From: Megalobrama amblycephala
Taxonomy: Eukaryota > Chordata > Actinopteri > Cypriniformes > Xenocyprididae
Assembly: GCF_018812025.1 (NCBI RefSeq)
Contig: NC_063044.1
Coordinates: forward strand, 42,029,243 to 42,093,242
Length of the DNA stretch: 64,000 bases
Direction of reading: 5' to 3'
Shown: positions 12,701 to 58,836 of the stretch, one piece after another
Position numbering within the stretch: position 1 is the stretch's first letter
Layout of the letters: each line of letters starts with the position of its first letter
Made by a program: the position numbers and the translations under genes
Notes under the pieces: model-generated
Database searches by the model: none
What the model was told of the DNA's origin: nothing
Seen by the model: only the letters and a program-made list of their open reading frames with translations

Positions 12701-13593
12701 TGCTCTTTTCCATACATTAAAAGTTAGTGAGAACTCTGTAGTATGTGTATCTCATTCATGTATTTGCATAGTCAAACTTTGTGCCTCGTAACTCTGCTGA
12801 AAAAAATCACTACTAGACCTATGCTAGACCAGCACTACTAGCATAAATCAGGACCAATATGGAATTCATGCTGGTTTATGCATCAAGGGAAGGAACAGGA
12901 TTTCACTAAACAATTATTTATGCCGAAATATTATTGCAATATCGATAGAGATTCTGAAAAAAATAAAAAAATTATTTAGAATAAGTATTCATCATCATAA
13001 CTATGATTCATCATAATTCATCATAACCGTTTTCTTTTCTTTTTTGGTCAATGAATCACTCTCAAAATGCGAGTGTAGGGAGGTAGAGAGTTTGTAATCA
13101 TAACTCTACAAAAGTGTACAGACAGAACTCACTGGGTGAAATTACTTTTTTGGGGGGTGGGCTGAATGTCTTACTTTCGTCTGTCATCTCCTCCAACATG
13201 ATTTTGTGCGACACTCTGTATCTAAATACGCCTACATGGTGAAAAACAATATGTGAAAGAGTAGAATATACATATTCACTGTATTCAAAAATGTTAGGCA
13301 AGTACCCAGATGACAGATATGCATATGATGGACACTTTACTATCCCATGAGGCCACAGGAGAGGATTTATGAATGGAAATGAAACAAGTAGGTCACATGA
13401 CAATGATGACATGGCGAATGCCGTACATCCAGATTACATTCATACTACACACATTCATGTTAAGACGAACATACTTTTTTAACAGTCATAAAGTAATTGC
13501 TTATTCAAAAGAAGCATCTACTCAAGAGACTATGCAATTTCAAATGCAACAACTGCGTCATCTTTTTGTTTTATGATGAGTGTCAACCAGCGT
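12701..13593. other. AT-rich intergenic DNA
   Basis: Only debris such as GCTAGACCAGCACTACTAGC near 12820, a common fish repeat motif. No gene. Confidence 0.5.
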
Positions 13594-13800
13594 TAAAGGT
13601 GCAATGTGTAAAATTTGGAAGGAACTATCGAAAGAAATGCAATATAATATACATAACTATGTTTTCAGTGGTGTATAAAGACTTTTCATAATGAACCGTT
13701 ATGTTTTTATTACCTTAGAATGAGCCATTTCTATCTATATACACCGTAGGTCCCCCTCCATGTCAAGTTGTCATTTTGCACTGGCATGTTTCTACAGCAG
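13594..13800. mobile_element. left part of a TTAAAGGTGCAATGTGTAA element
   Basis: GTTAAAGGTGCAATGTGTAA, then GAACCGTTATGTTTTTATTACC. The matching right end (TTACACATTGCACCTTTAA) was not found, so it is truncated or split by the two elements that follow. Confidence 0.55.
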
Positions 13801-14968
13801 TGGTTCTCAACCTGCGGCCCGTCACGAGTGCAGATGCGGCCCGCGATATGCCGACCACAATTAAAAAAATAAATTATAGTTTTACAATCTATTTTTGTTT
13901 TTAAATTTAAATTAAAATGGATTAAACAAATATAAATTTGAGCTATAATGTTATAATGTTGTATAAAATAATTTTGGTGGGCATTTATTGTTTTTAGACA
14001 AGCGCAGACCTATATGTACTGACGCAATTACGCACTTAACGAACAAGCGCGCGCTTTGGCAGAATTCCAACAGTAGCCATTATTTTTGTAAACAGAAGGT
14101 GTTTCTCAATGTCAAGGATACTTCCTTGGCAGGACTGGTCCTTCCAAGTCACTTCCTTCAGAGGCTAGGCGAGGCTCCTCTTTAGCATTCGGAGAACACG
14201 TAAATGGAACAGACTAGCAAGTGCACGTCATTACATCAGTGATTACACAGCTATCACTTCTGAACATTAAATAATTTGCTTCTCACCGATATCCGTTTGC
14301 CGCGGTGTCTCTCCCCCCGGTAAACAGCTGCTTTTCTACACGGAGACGTATGAACGCCTCCATTTGTTCCTTGGTCCCTGTTAAAAAAGATGAGAAAGCT
14401 ATGAATAACGCTGTGAATGGTATAATGGTATAATATTAACGTTAAATTACTTTGGACAACTTAACTAGTTATTTATAAAAGAAATGCCGGTGACGGCAAC
14501 CAAGCTAACAATTGTTAAATGACGGTCCGGTTCAGTTAGCCATCAATAACGTAATTTGTATTCGTATAATTTATAATATCAATACGGTAGTAATTTGTAC
14601 TGGCATTTAAACCTTAAACTTTATTTATCTGACATATTTACTACAATTATAACAAATGTTTGGTAACGTAAATATACTTACATTTGAAAGCATTTTGCCC
14701 GCTAATGTCCGACATTTTTTGTAAATTTTTTGAACAAGATCGCAAAGCTGCGCGCATAGGATTGTGGGTGATTTGAGAGCGCGAAGAGTGCAAAGGCTAC
14801 ACATATGCATCCTTTTCTGTATATGGGATATTTTTCGAACGAAGGACTCAGTCCTTGTTTGAAAATCCGAGGATCCTTGACATTGGAACAGTCCTTCGAC
14901 GGATGCCGATGACGTAGTATCCTCGAAATTCTGGCTTCCGAGGATCCTTCCTTGACATTGAGAAACGC
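13801..14968. mobile_element. probable hAT-type insertion(s) with TTCTCAA ends
   Basis: Left end CAGTGGTTCTCAACCTGCGG; right end TTGACATTGAGAAACGC. A second inward TTTCTCAATGTCAAGGATAC near 14102 pairs better with the right end (TCCTTGACATTGAGAAACGC), so two elements may be stacked. Flanks CTACAG are shared, but the exact duplication is unclear. Confidence 0.5.
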
Positions 14969-14973
14969 CTACA

Positions 14974-15697
14974 GTACCTCAGAGATTAAATGTTTTTGTA
15001 GGCCAACCCGGAAGTTAGCGGCGCACGGGTTTCCTCGATCGAAAGCCTATGCATTTTTCCCATAGACTTTTGGAAAATCGCAGAAAATAAGCTCTGTGTT
15101 TAACAAAGGGTTATGACACTTACACGTTTTGTCTATCAAGATAATCTTTACAAGTTAACACAACATTATAGATTTTGAAGCCTAAATAAAGTGGTCAGAT
15201 ATAAAAGGCTAACAGTAGGCTATAAACGGACTACAGCACACCGTGGTCGCGGATCAACGTCGTCACCACCAAGCTTCCTCAAACTTTATTAAGAAAACAA
15301 CTTTATTTAAAAACATGCTCACTGATTATGATCTGCACTGTTATTAATACTTATCCACTTTTTCATGAGAAATGCTGTCCAAATGTCCCGTTTTTAATGA
15401 CGTCTAAAGTCCCCGCCAAAGGAAGTAGTCCCTTTTAGCAACTTGTTAGCAACCACCGATTTTAAGACACAGTAAAAGTTTAAAAAAATCACAAGTGGGT
15501 TATAACTGGTGTGTTTTATGTCATAGATCAAAACGTGAAAGTATTTAGAGGCTTTGTTAACCACAGACCTTTTTTCAGGCGATTTAGCAAACACCCATTC
15601 AAAAAGCCCATAGACTTCGGGGCGATGGAACCGGAAGTCCTGAAATGATAACTCGCTTCCGGGTTTTGCCTACAAAAACACGTCATGCCTGAGGTAC
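14974..15697. mobile_element. foldback element with TACCTCAG...CCGGAAGT arms
   Basis: TGTTTTTGTAGGCCAACCCG (from about 14990) pairs with the CGGGTTTTGCCTACAAAAAC block (near 15665); the arms extend about 42 bp imperfectly to TACCTCAG and CTGAGGTA. No ORF of note. Confidence 0.65.
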
Positions 15698-16064
15698 TCT
15701 ATTTAGGGATCAAAATGGTCAAATTTGTTATTAGAGGAGAAAAACGAAATGAGGAACATACAATGAAGGAACACGTGCAAACAAGAAGAGTTGTAGCATC
15801 AGCATCAAAGGTAAGAAGAATGGAAGAATCAGTTTGCTGTCAATGAGCGACATTGGCAGCCTTCCTGTTTGCTCTGTAGTAAAGTAGCCTACTTGACATT
15901 TGCAAAACCTACAATTTCAAAAAGACATGTGAATTCGATGTGTTTGTTTGATGTACTTGTATTTTAAATCAATAAAAATAACCGCATCAGCCGCACCGCA
16001 GCTGGAATGAGCCCAACTCGGCCGCGGTGTGCTGCGACGTCGCAGAAAAATAGAAACTTTTTCT
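15698..16064. other. intergenic DNA, nothing recognised
   Basis: About 370 bp without a nameable feature; a CpG-containing stretch at 15985-16040. Confidence 0.5.
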
Positions 16065-16425
16065 AAAATGGAATACGGAAAGCGGAAGCACATGCAAGGC
16101 GATCATTTGTGTTTATAAACCATATACAGTTGTATTTTTTTTTTTTTTCGAAAATGACCAATCGTTTCGCTAGAAAAAAACTCTTATTCCTCATCTGGTA
16201 TTGTTTAAACCCCTTTGAAGCTGCACTGAAACTGTCATTTTGACTTTCAACCGTCTGAAGGCCATTGAAGTCCACTATAAGGAGAATAATCCTGGAATGT
16301 TTTCATCAAAAACCTTAATTTCTTTTCAGCTGAAGAAAGAAAGACATGAACATCTTGGATGACATGGGGGTGAGTAAATTATCAGGAAAATTTATTTGAA
16401 AGTGAACTAATTCTTTAATCAAACA
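16065..16425. mobile_element. right half of the AGGATTAGTC TTAA family
   Basis: Colinear with 58190-58442: CATATACAGTTGTATTTTTT, AAATGACCAATCGTTTC, GAAGCTGCACTGAAACTGTC, CCACTATAAGGAGAATAATC. It ends GTGAACTAATTCTTTAATC. A 3' scrap of the AGGGTTAGTTC family follows at 16632-16690. Confidence 0.8.
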
Positions 16426-16699
16426 TTTTTCTAATACAAATAATTTCAAATTCCATTTTTTTTTCTAACTAAAAGCTATCATAGCGTCAGAAAGCTTGAA
16501 ATAAAGAGCATAAAATGTACGGTTTTGTAGCACCTTTACAGGTGAAGCTCAACAGCATCCATCTCTATTCACGTTCACTGTAAATAATAAAAAAAAAAAA
16601 GTAAAAAGAAAGTCATGCGTGTTTGTAATAAAACGAGGATGAGTAAAGGATGACAGAATTGTCATGGTTTGGGTGAACGAACCCTTTATCTAAAGTTTT

Positions 16700-17880
16700 C
16701 CAGATAATTTAACAGCAATTATTGTTGGTCATATTGAAACAATTCTCACTTTTTCCTGTCGCTCTAATGAGAGCAGTGCATTATCTTTCTTAGCGCAGTC
16801 GCGGTTAGAGGTCAGCATGAGCACAAGGGGGCCTCTGTTGATCGGTATTCAACACATTTTTCATCATTTCATCGTCCCTCTGCCCTTGACTATAGAGGCA
16901 CGGCGTAAAATGAAAAATTTGCATCTCAAAGGTAAATAAGCATAATTTGATGGTCTTGTTTATTTTCATTGCCTTCACTGAGGTTAGATGTGAAACAGTT
17001 GGGAGCGTTTAGGAGTTGTTTTTGAAAGGTTTGTTCCCTATACATCTCACATCTGGCTAAAGAAGATATCTTGATCAATGTTAAGTGTTCAATTAAACCA
17101 CTAGTCAGGCAAGTGCGTACTTACTTCACAAGAGAAGCAAAGAACTGAAGCGCAAGGCTTACAAGGCAGATTTAAGGCTTTAGAGTTTCAGGTTTCGACG
17201 GATGCAGACTGATGCCACAGACACTGGAACGCTGCAGGGGACTAGAGCGGAAGTGACAGATGATATCACCTCACGGACTGAGCTCTAATGGCCTGTGAAT
17301 GACTCTCACACTTCTCACCACTAACTGTCGTAATTAGCCAACACAATCGGGCCGAATGGCGATGAACACTCTTCATCTGGCCTGTAAAGACTCGAGCGCT
17401 GAGCAGACTGCAGATGGAGCTGGGGAGGAGTAGATGCCAGCGGCAGCGAGTGTGGAGGTGAGGTGGCAGATGTTAGTTAAAAAGGTATGAGATTGTGATC
17501 ATAGTCAGCTGAGTGGGATTTGCAGAGATGCAGTGGACACAAACGTTGAATGAAAAGTGAGCTGCCTACCTTACAAAGAGTAAAGGTTTAGCTGGTTAGC
17601 TTTTTTGGAAGCTCCACATTAGCTCCTGCTGGTAGATGTAGTAACTACACCATCTGGGGGCAAAAAGTATCGTTCTCCACTGATGGCAATTCAAAAGTAG
17701 CTGTATTCTGATTAAATCATTTTAAAAATATGATTAAGTGCACATTAAAAAAAAAAATAGCATATTTATTTATAAAGGTATTCATATTTATTTATAAAGG
17801 TGGATTTATTATATGAAAAAATATATAATGAAAATACATTACAATGTATTCAGTATAATACAATAATTGCGTTAGTTGTG
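16700..17880. other. repeat-poor intergenic DNA, possible conserved noncoding block
   Basis: 16780-17470 has balanced composition and no repeat family I recognise (for example CGGGCCGAATGGCGATGAAC, GAGCGCTGAGCAGACTGCAG). Could be regulatory DNA for a neighbouring gene; not testable here. Confidence 0.25.
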
Positions 17881-17979
17881 ATATTTATACACAAACTTTT
17901 TGTTAGATGCGATTTGACAGCCCTAACAAGTTGTTAGGGCTGTCAAATCGCATCTAACAAAAAGTTTGTGTATAAATAT
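17881..17979. repeat. perfect palindrome, 49-bp arms, 1-base spacer
   Basis: 17881-17929 and 17931-17979 are exact reverse complements around G at 17930. Arms run from ATATTTATACACAAACTTTT to GACAGCCCTAACAA. GGGCTGTCAAAT is a common fish transposon end, so this is probably two head-to-head copies of one terminus. No mismatch in 98 bases. Confidence 0.97.
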
Positions 17980-18239
17980 TTACAAACATTTATGTTAGAT
18001 GCAATTAATCAATTTGACAGCACTATTATGTTTATAAAATTAGCCAAAATTATGAATATTCTCTATATTATTATTATTATTTTTGCCATTAAGATTCAGC
18101 TGAAAAGTTCCAGATTCATATCACTCACATGGACGTCTGCTATATAGCATTTTAATGTGGATTAAATGTTTTAGTGCAAAAAAAAAAGAAAAAAAAAAGA
18201 TGGATGGATGGATGGAAAAATAATAAATCTTAACTTATT

Positions 18240-18320
18240 AAAGTGTTAAGCCATTGCAGGTTGTGTGTGTATATTATATATATAATATATATATTAATAA
18301 ATATATATATATATATTTTT
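18240..18320. repeat. (TA)n-rich microsatellite
   Basis: Interrupted TATATAATATA tract after short GATG units at 18201-18215. Confidence 0.85.
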
Positions 18321-18329
18321 TTTTTAGTT

Positions 18330-18860
18330 TTGCAACATTATAAATGTCTATACTGTCACTTTTGATTAATTTAAAGCATCCTTGCTGAATATTTCTTTAA
18401 TTTCTATCAAAAAAAACAAAAAAAAAAACTGATCCCAAACTTTTGAACGGTAGTGATGTTACAAACACTTTCTATTTCAGATAAATGCTGTTCTTTTGAA
18501 TTTTATATTCATCAAATCCTGAAAAACAAAAACAAAAAAAAAACAACTGTTTTCAACATTGATGATAATAATAAATGTTTCTTGAGCTGCAAGTCATCAT
18601 ATTAGAATGATTTCTGAAGGATCATGTGACACTGAAGACTGGAGTAATGATGCTGAAAATTCAGCTTTGATCACAGGAATAAATTACATTTTAAAATATA
18701 TTATAATAGAAAACAGTTCTTTTAAATTGTACAAATATTTCACAATATTGCTATTTTTGCTGTGTTTTGGATCAAATAAATGAAGCCTTGGTGAGCAGAA
18801 GAGACTTTTTTTTAAAAACATTAAAAAAATCTTACCATTCAAAAAACATTTGATGGTAGT
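18330..18860 (+). mobile_element. two abutting fragments of the CACTACCGTTCAAAAG TA-MITE
   Basis: 18330-18455 ends with CCCAAACTTTTGAACGGTAG, a right terminus; 18456-18860 then begins a second interior copy with ATGATTTCTGAAGGATCATG and CTGAAGACTGGAGTAATGAT. Confidence 0.75.
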
Positions 18861-20159
18861 ATATATATGTATATATATATAACAAATAATAATTATTATA
18901 TAGTTTGCTTATATTGTCTAAAAATGCTCTTTGAGATGCAGCCAATAGTCACAATTTTATAACTGGTTAGGCGTTTCCAAATCTCAAACTAACAATAAAC
19001 AGAAAAGCTATTAACTTTATGGCAAAACATAAAATGCCACAAAGAACAAAACTGTATCAATGAGGTTCCTCCAATCTGTAACTCATTTATGGATTAAACG
19101 GTGCAAAGAGCACTTTAGGTGAGCCTCTATCTAGACTGTGTAAATTAATATCGCAGATGTTAAATATTCAGCATTGCATTTGCACTTAACACCCAGAGCA
19201 CTTGCCAGACCTCAAAAATAGCTGCTAATGATAACACTCAGAAGAACTGGGCTGTTCACGAACACAAATGGTTGTCAGAATCTGTAATATGGAGAGGGGA
19301 AAGCGATGCTGTTTTTAAAAAAGGTAAACAGAAAAGGCGAGAATTGAGAGGAGGGAGTCTGAAATGCAGCAAACTGTAATGTATTAGGTCTGCCGGTGCT
19401 TTTGAACACCTTACCGATGCAGTTTGTTTAGAGACAGCTTTTTCACCTCTGCTGAGCAACGAGAAAACGGAGTGAAGTTCAGCTAAAAGCAAACAATAAA
19501 TATTGTAGTTGTCCCTGGAGGTTATGGATGCTGAGGGAGGGATAAGCCCTCAGAAACGTTTGCTGGGGTTGAAGCCTATATCGCGGCCTCAAATGAAATA
19601 ATAGCCGTGTTTTTCTGCAGTGCAAAAGCATTTGGACTGCTATTAAAGCAAACACAAAGAACACTGTCTTTTCTCAGAATGCGAGATTAAATGTAAACAT
19701 GCACCTGCCTTATGAAAAAATTAATACATTGGAGCTGATGCACTAATTTAATTTAAAGACACATTTAGCACATGAGAACTGCAAGGCTTTATTTTAAACC
19801 CCCCTGTTTACATTCACTTAAGACATGACTGTTTACACATTCACGCAGAATGATTCATTTGGTTAATTTCGCTTTAACTATAAGCGCTTTATAAATACAT
19901 AAATCGCTGGGTTAGTCGCCAATTTTCAGAAGTGCGGAGAAAATAAAGGGACAGTCTCCAAAAAAATGGCCTTTGTTTTACTCCTAACAGGAAATCTACT
20001 GTCACAGCATATTTTTAAAAGGAAGGTGGCAAGCTCCATCTTGTGGTCAACATTGGATATTACAGTGCTTGATGCAAAGAAAAGATCAAAGCTAAGCAAA
20101 TAAAATGATTCAAAATAACCATTTCGAGTACAAATTTGAGGTTAGACCTCTAATACAGG
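18861..20159. other. intergenic DNA downstream of usp31
   Basis: No repeat family recognised between 18960 and 20160. It could include the very end of the usp31 transcript if the third poly(A) signal is used. Confidence 0.45.
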
Positions 20160-20167
20160 TCTATATT

Positions 20168-20173
20168 TTTATT
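20168..20173 (-). terminator. alternative poly(A) signal AATAAA for usp31
   Basis: AATAAA on the minus strand about 200 bp beyond the first candidate, within an A/T-rich run. A third AATAAA lies at 19788-19793. Choice is undecided. Confidence 0.25.
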
Positions 20174-20373
20174 ATTTTTTAATCATAATTCAACCGCCAA
20201 CTTACATTGGGGGAGACAATGTTATGAATACAAATGATTCATCAAAGAAATGCATTATTTAAAATAATAATACAAAAAAACCCATAAAAAATAAAAGTGC
20301 ATACACATAAAACATACAAATAAATTAACAAAAAGCATTTGACACAGTCTCATGCAACCAAACATTTACATGG

Positions 20374-20379
20374 TTTATT
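20374..20379 (-). terminator. candidate poly(A) signal AATAAA for usp31
   Basis: AATAAA on the minus strand about 2.55 kb past the stop codon, at the low-coordinate side of the repeat-free block. One of at least two candidates. Confidence 0.3.
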
Positions 20380-22927
20380 ATTATTTTCCTCTTTTGGTTG
20401 ACTTAGACTGACGTTTGTATAATAAAATGACAGCCCAAGTTATAAGCCCACCAAAGCGGGTCCCAGTTCGTGAATAATACATGAAAACTGCTCTGGGCCA
20501 AAATCATTCCAGTGTGTAAACCAAGAGCACGCATATATCATAAGACTGATACAGCTTCATTATAATGATAAAGTCATCCGTCCTATCCAAACGCTTGATA
20601 AGACCATGTCATATTAGCACTTCAGCCACTGAAAATATCCCATATGCAACAAGACTTAGAAAGGGTAATAGCACTTCTCTGAATTCATGGTCCGAGAAAT
20701 TCACAACTCAAGACATGGAATGACATGAAAGACAAAATGAATGTAGTGTTTAGTGTATCAGCATTTCAAGCGATGCGGGAATTGTGTGCACTGAATGAAT
20801 GCTGATGATAAAGGTCAATATAAGATACGACACTCCCTACAAACTACATGTGAAAGCATGACCAGAACACATCACGCCAGCGAAATGTGAAAAATCAAAA
20901 TAGGTCTGACTATAAAAATATTTAAAAAACTAAATTCATCACATGGAAACAGGGAGGTCATTCCCTAAAGAACAGCTTATGAATTAAAATAATAGTATCA
21001 TTAATAATAATAAAAAAGATAGTGTATAAAAGGAAAAAAAAAAAAGCATGAAAATGCAATGCCAATTGCAAATTTTTGAATACATATAGTTAAAGCTAAT
21101 AATTTATGCTCTCATATTGCAATATTTAAGAAATCAAAATTGACAAGTGTGCAAAAAAGCATTAAAAAGAAAATTTCATGCCGTTTTCGTTTTTTAAAAA
21201 AGCACATTGATAACCAGACTTGTTTTGTTTAGCAACAGTCACTTGCATAGTTAAGTGCATGCGTCAATGTAATCATGCAATACTGCTTTGTACAAATACT
21301 TTTTCAGTGCACACACAATATGGGCCTGTTGCAAAAAAAGGGTGGAAAGCGTGCTACACATTAGGTTCATTGCTAAAGTATCTATTTTAAGATATAGTGT
21401 GCTAAAAGGGAAGGGTTTCTGAGACCAAAATGCAGCATGAAAATGAGAACGGTTCAACAGTGGCGTCAGCACCACTTGGATTAATGTTTTAATTACAGGG
21501 CAGCAAGCTGAACAGTGGCCGACGTAATGACACCATTATGCAAATGTAACAATAATGACTTGTTTAACCTTACATTTCTCCTGTCATATATAACATTTTG
21601 AATTAGTCCAAATGAACTTGTCTGAGCTTACTCGAGATGGAAATATATTTAGGTGAACTCTATGGTGTTGACAAGTATGTAAAATAAAGTTGTTTCTGCA
21701 GAGCCATTTTGACTGGGTATTAAATCTTAAACTCTTGGCACAAAAAAGAAAAAAAAGAATTAAAAATGAAACCCCATTATCATGGTGAGGCTTTACAATC
21801 CTGAAAAATATTTTGATTTAACATTGATTAAATGTTTTTCATTACTATTGCATATGCACAGTATTTATCTTTAAAATCATTTTTCTCTAAAACAGCAACA
21901 TTCCCAAATAGAGAATGTCAATATTATCTGTTCTCCTACAAAGTGTTGAAAACTATTGCACTGGTTGTCCACAGATAAATATGGAGATAAAAACCGTTGC
22001 ACGAGGGTTCAACTCCAGCACACTCAAGCCAAATGAAAACTGCTCATATATGTTGGCATTGGATTTGGCGGGCATGAAATGGTTCAAGTATGATTATGTG
22101 GCTTTCAAAATTTCATTATAAAAACAAAGATATACAAAACAATTTCATGCAGGGCTTACACGGCCTCCATTAATATCCAGACAAGGAGATCACACAGCAT
22201 TTTTCTGGCATAAACTGAATAGATTGAGTTTAAAGATTGTCCTCCACTAATTTACCAATCGAAAGATCACATTCATACAGCAACAATTCAGCTATCGGCA
22301 CATTTCTTAGGGCAGTAATGCTACTTGAACACTTGTAACTGCTCTCGAGTACAAAAGGAAAGAGTTGGGGTAGGAGAGCAGCCTTTGAGAGGTACCAATG
22401 AGATCATTCACTGCTGAACCCCATAGTGTACAGCTTCAAATTCGGCCAAGTTTCATGATGTAACTCTTCTTGATCTCATACTGTATCAGTGCCAGGGGAA
22501 CACTGGACTGTAAATAGCACCAAGTGTAGATGTGGAGTGAATTGGTACAGTACTCCAAGGAATATCGCAAGAATCTAATTTCATCATAAGTGACTTGTCT
22601 AAAGACAAAAAAAAAGGTACCAAGTTAAAAAGTATTGTACATATTATCCATTACATCTAAGCATTATTTGAGGGAGAAAAAATATGTACAAAGTGCTAAG
22701 TTAAAACATTCCTATTCAGAGTCATGAACAGTAGTAGATTCATATACCGTACCCTGCCAGAGGCAACGACTTGGTTCCATGGCAGGATAGAAAGGCGCTT
22801 TCTGATAATTTACATATTTTCTTTGAGAAAAAGTAAAATACAGGTATATACTATATACTTTATATTCTTCATAGGCACATCAAAAAATAGCTGCATTACA
22901 GAAAATAATGGAACGGCTATTAAAATT

Positions 22928-56457
<33,530 letters not shown>

Positions 56458-56536
56458 GCTTGAAGCGTTTAGGGCATCCCCTCTCTCAGTGATAATCGAG
56501 CTACAATTGCCAGCTGAGGCTGAACGAGTGGCTTGC

Positions 56537-56572
56537 TTATTTAGAGCATAAAATCGACTCAAGATCTGACAT
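56537..56572 (-). other. possible 11-codon upstream ORF in the usp31 leader
   Basis: ATG at 56572, eleven codons, TAA at 56537, in a different frame from usp31 and ending 80 bases before its start codon. It matters only if the transcript begins upstream of it. Confidence 0.35.
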
Positions 56573-57449
56573 GTTACTCCTCAAAGAGCTAGCTAGCTGG
56601 AGGCAATGCCTCTATTATCCAAGTATTCGCTTCAGTGACACAACCCGAAATTGCATTGAGAAGATGCATTGTGAAACCTGCCACTTTTTCAGATATTAAA
56701 ACCCTGTTATGTCAAGTTGGCAGTAACCTAGCAGCTGGCTGTCAGCCATCTACTCGCTCCGCATCTATAACATACTGTGTTACACGTCCACTGGCTCCCT
56801 CGCTACAAACAAACCGTTTGGGTTTGCATGCTGCCTGTAATCCAGTGAAGTGATTTCCACTAGCTAACACAGCGGCTAGCTAGGCCTACCCAAGGCTAAC
56901 CGTTTGCCATGTCAATGAAATGACGGGCAAAAGTTAATTTCTACCGGAGATCCTGTCCAGCTTCAGCATCGAAATCAAACGCGCTTGACTGCCGCGCGTG
57001 ATCAAACGCTGTAGACATGCAGATCACTGTCATAATACGGGACAGCGGTTAGCTCGCGCTGCTAGTGCGCTAGCCGCTTCTTCATGCATAATTGAACGAT
57101 GCGCCGCAACTCCACCCAGGCAACGACGCTCCGTTCCGATCGCTAAATTCGCCAAGGCGAGATACGTTAGCTTGTTTGTCTATTTTGACTTAAAATCCAA
57201 CAGTCGCAGCGACCAAGCCCGACGCAACAGCACGCGAGCAGATGCGCGCGACCCAGCCAGAGTTCGGCGTGCACTAAAAAAAATCCGTTACGTTTTTCGC
57301 GTGTCCTCGTTGACGTCGGCGGTTTTCTGTACTTGTGAAGATGTCCGGTGGATTCCGATAGTGATAGTGGTGTACTGTGTTGGTGGGGGGACGTCTCGCC
57401 CTCGAGAGCTTTTCTAAAATCACTGACACTGCAGGGCGGCGGTGCGCCG

Positions 57450-57457
57450 TGACGTCA
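57450..57457. promoter_or_regulatory. perfect CRE palindrome TGACGTCA
   Basis: A full CREB/ATF consensus site in the CpG-rich block about 1 kb upstream of the usp31 ATG, followed by a CAG repeat. A related half site TTGACGTCGG lies near 57310. Function is inferred from the motif and position. Confidence 0.45.
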
Positions 57458-57480
57458 CAGCCCAGCAGCAGCAGCAGTCT

Positions 57481-57922
57481 CTCGGTCAGGTAGTTTCTGT
57501 TATGGTGTTAATGGATTAGGGGTGTCCTCGACCTCGAGTCATAGTAATTTTGCACTATTAGACTTCTCTAGCGTACTGGGTGCTGCACGACAATAACTTA
57601 ACAATGTTTTAAAACACGGATACCATTTTATGTACCCCCACAGGCTCAAAAAGCCCGTCATCAAACCAGATCCCGTCATCGAACCTTTTACTCGTTTACT
57701 AGATATTATGTTGCATTATCTTAAATAATATTAAAAATTGACTTGAAAACAAGCTTCAGCTGACTAGCAAATAGAAAATCTTGATTATGACTATTTAAAA
57801 CATGGTCTTTAGGCCTCAGGCCCAGATTAACAGAGTGTAGTGGCCTAGGGTGACCACATTTGAAGTGCCACCTTACCTTCAGCAGAAAATCTTTTTTTGT
57901 AGACTTTGTGAATGCAAAATCA
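57481..57922. other. upstream flank of the usp31 promoter, nothing recognised
   Basis: AT-rich DNA after the CpG block; no divergent exon evident. Confidence 0.5.
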
Positions 57923-57926
57923 TTAA

Positions 57927-58442
57927 AGGATTAGTCTACTTTTAAATAAACTTCCTGATAATTTACTCACCCCCATGTCATCCAAGATGTTCATGTCTTT
58001 CTTTCTTCAGTCGAAAAGAAATTAAGGTTTTTGATGAAAACATTCCAGGATTTTTCTCCTTATAGTGGACATATGCCTACGCTTTATGTCCTACACCTTC
58101 CCTATTCTACTTATGGAAAAAACGAAACTGGCACCGCGTTCATTCCGTAAGTTGAATAGGGAAGGCGTAGGACATACAGCGTAAGCTTTTTGAAGAATAC
58201 AGAACCCGGAAGTACGTTCAAGGCGATATTTTGTTTATAAAGCATATACAGTTGTATTTTTTTTAAAAAATGACCGATCGTTTCTCTAGATAAAACCCTT
58301 ATTCCTTGTCTGGTATCGTTTAAAGCCCTTTGAAGCTGCACTGAAACTGTAATTTTGACCTTCAACCGTTTGGAGGCCATTGAAATCCACTATAAGGAGA
58401 ATAATATATAAGGAAAAGTTTATTTAAAAGTGCACTGATCCT
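57927..58442. mobile_element. complete TTAA-flanked AGGATTAGTC element
   Basis: TTAA at 57923-57926 and 58443-58446; ends AGGATTAGTCTACTTTTAAA and TTTAAAAGTGCACTGATCCT. The centre GCCTACGCTTTATGTCCTAC pairs with GTAGGACATACAGCGTAAGC. 516 bp. The half copy at 16065-16425 is the same family. Confidence 0.85.
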
Positions 58443-58836
58443 TTAATTAATGCTGCCTTCACGTGCTATTGGAATACAAGCTTCCTAGGTAAAAATTACA
58501 CATGAACATTTACATATACGTTTAATCATTTGAAGCGTATTGTATACTCAGCGAAAATTGCCTGCATTTGACCTAAATTACAGAATCGTCAGCAACCGGA
58601 CTATCTAGATAGCACTGTGAATGTTTATTTGGTTGTCAGTACATGGGACACTACATAGGCCTATAATTTTGGTTTTAATGAGATTTTCCCAAACAATCGG
58701 CAAGAATAAACCTGGTGTCCTCTATGAGTTCTGTTCATTCCAACAACAAAGTACATGAATGCAACAATTGTGTAATCACGACTTCTTAAGTGGGAATTAT
58801 GAAATTTCCGATAGCACATAAAGGCAGCATCAATTC

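Larger units (their letters stand above)
20160..22927 (-). other. usp31: probable usp31 3' UTR
   Basis: Begins at the stop codon and runs about 2.6-2.8 kb with no recognisable repeat or second gene, unlike most of the window; that is the main reason for calling it untranslated message. Candidate poly(A) signals end it near 20.35 or 20.17 kb. The exact end cannot be fixed without transcript data. Confidence 0.55.
56458..57480 (-). promoter_or_regulatory. usp31: usp31 5' leader and CpG-rich promoter region
   Basis: The DNA upstream of the ATG is rich in CpG, most clearly from about 56930 to 57470, in contrast to the AT-rich flanks; this is typical of a vertebrate housekeeping promoter. I see no convincing TATA box. 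The transcription start is not determinable from sequence alone; it most likely lies in the CpG block. No evidence of a divergent gene on the plus strand. Confidence 0.6.

Noticed and set aside
56458..56562. 35-codon N-terminal extension of usp31
   Set aside because: The frame is open but starts only at TTG; the first real ATG is at 56457, and the protein from there matches the USP31 N-terminus in style.
57000..57417. 139-codon plus-strand frame upstream of usp31
   Set aside because: CpG-rich promoter DNA gives long random open frames; residues are Arg/Ala-biased with no recognisable domain.
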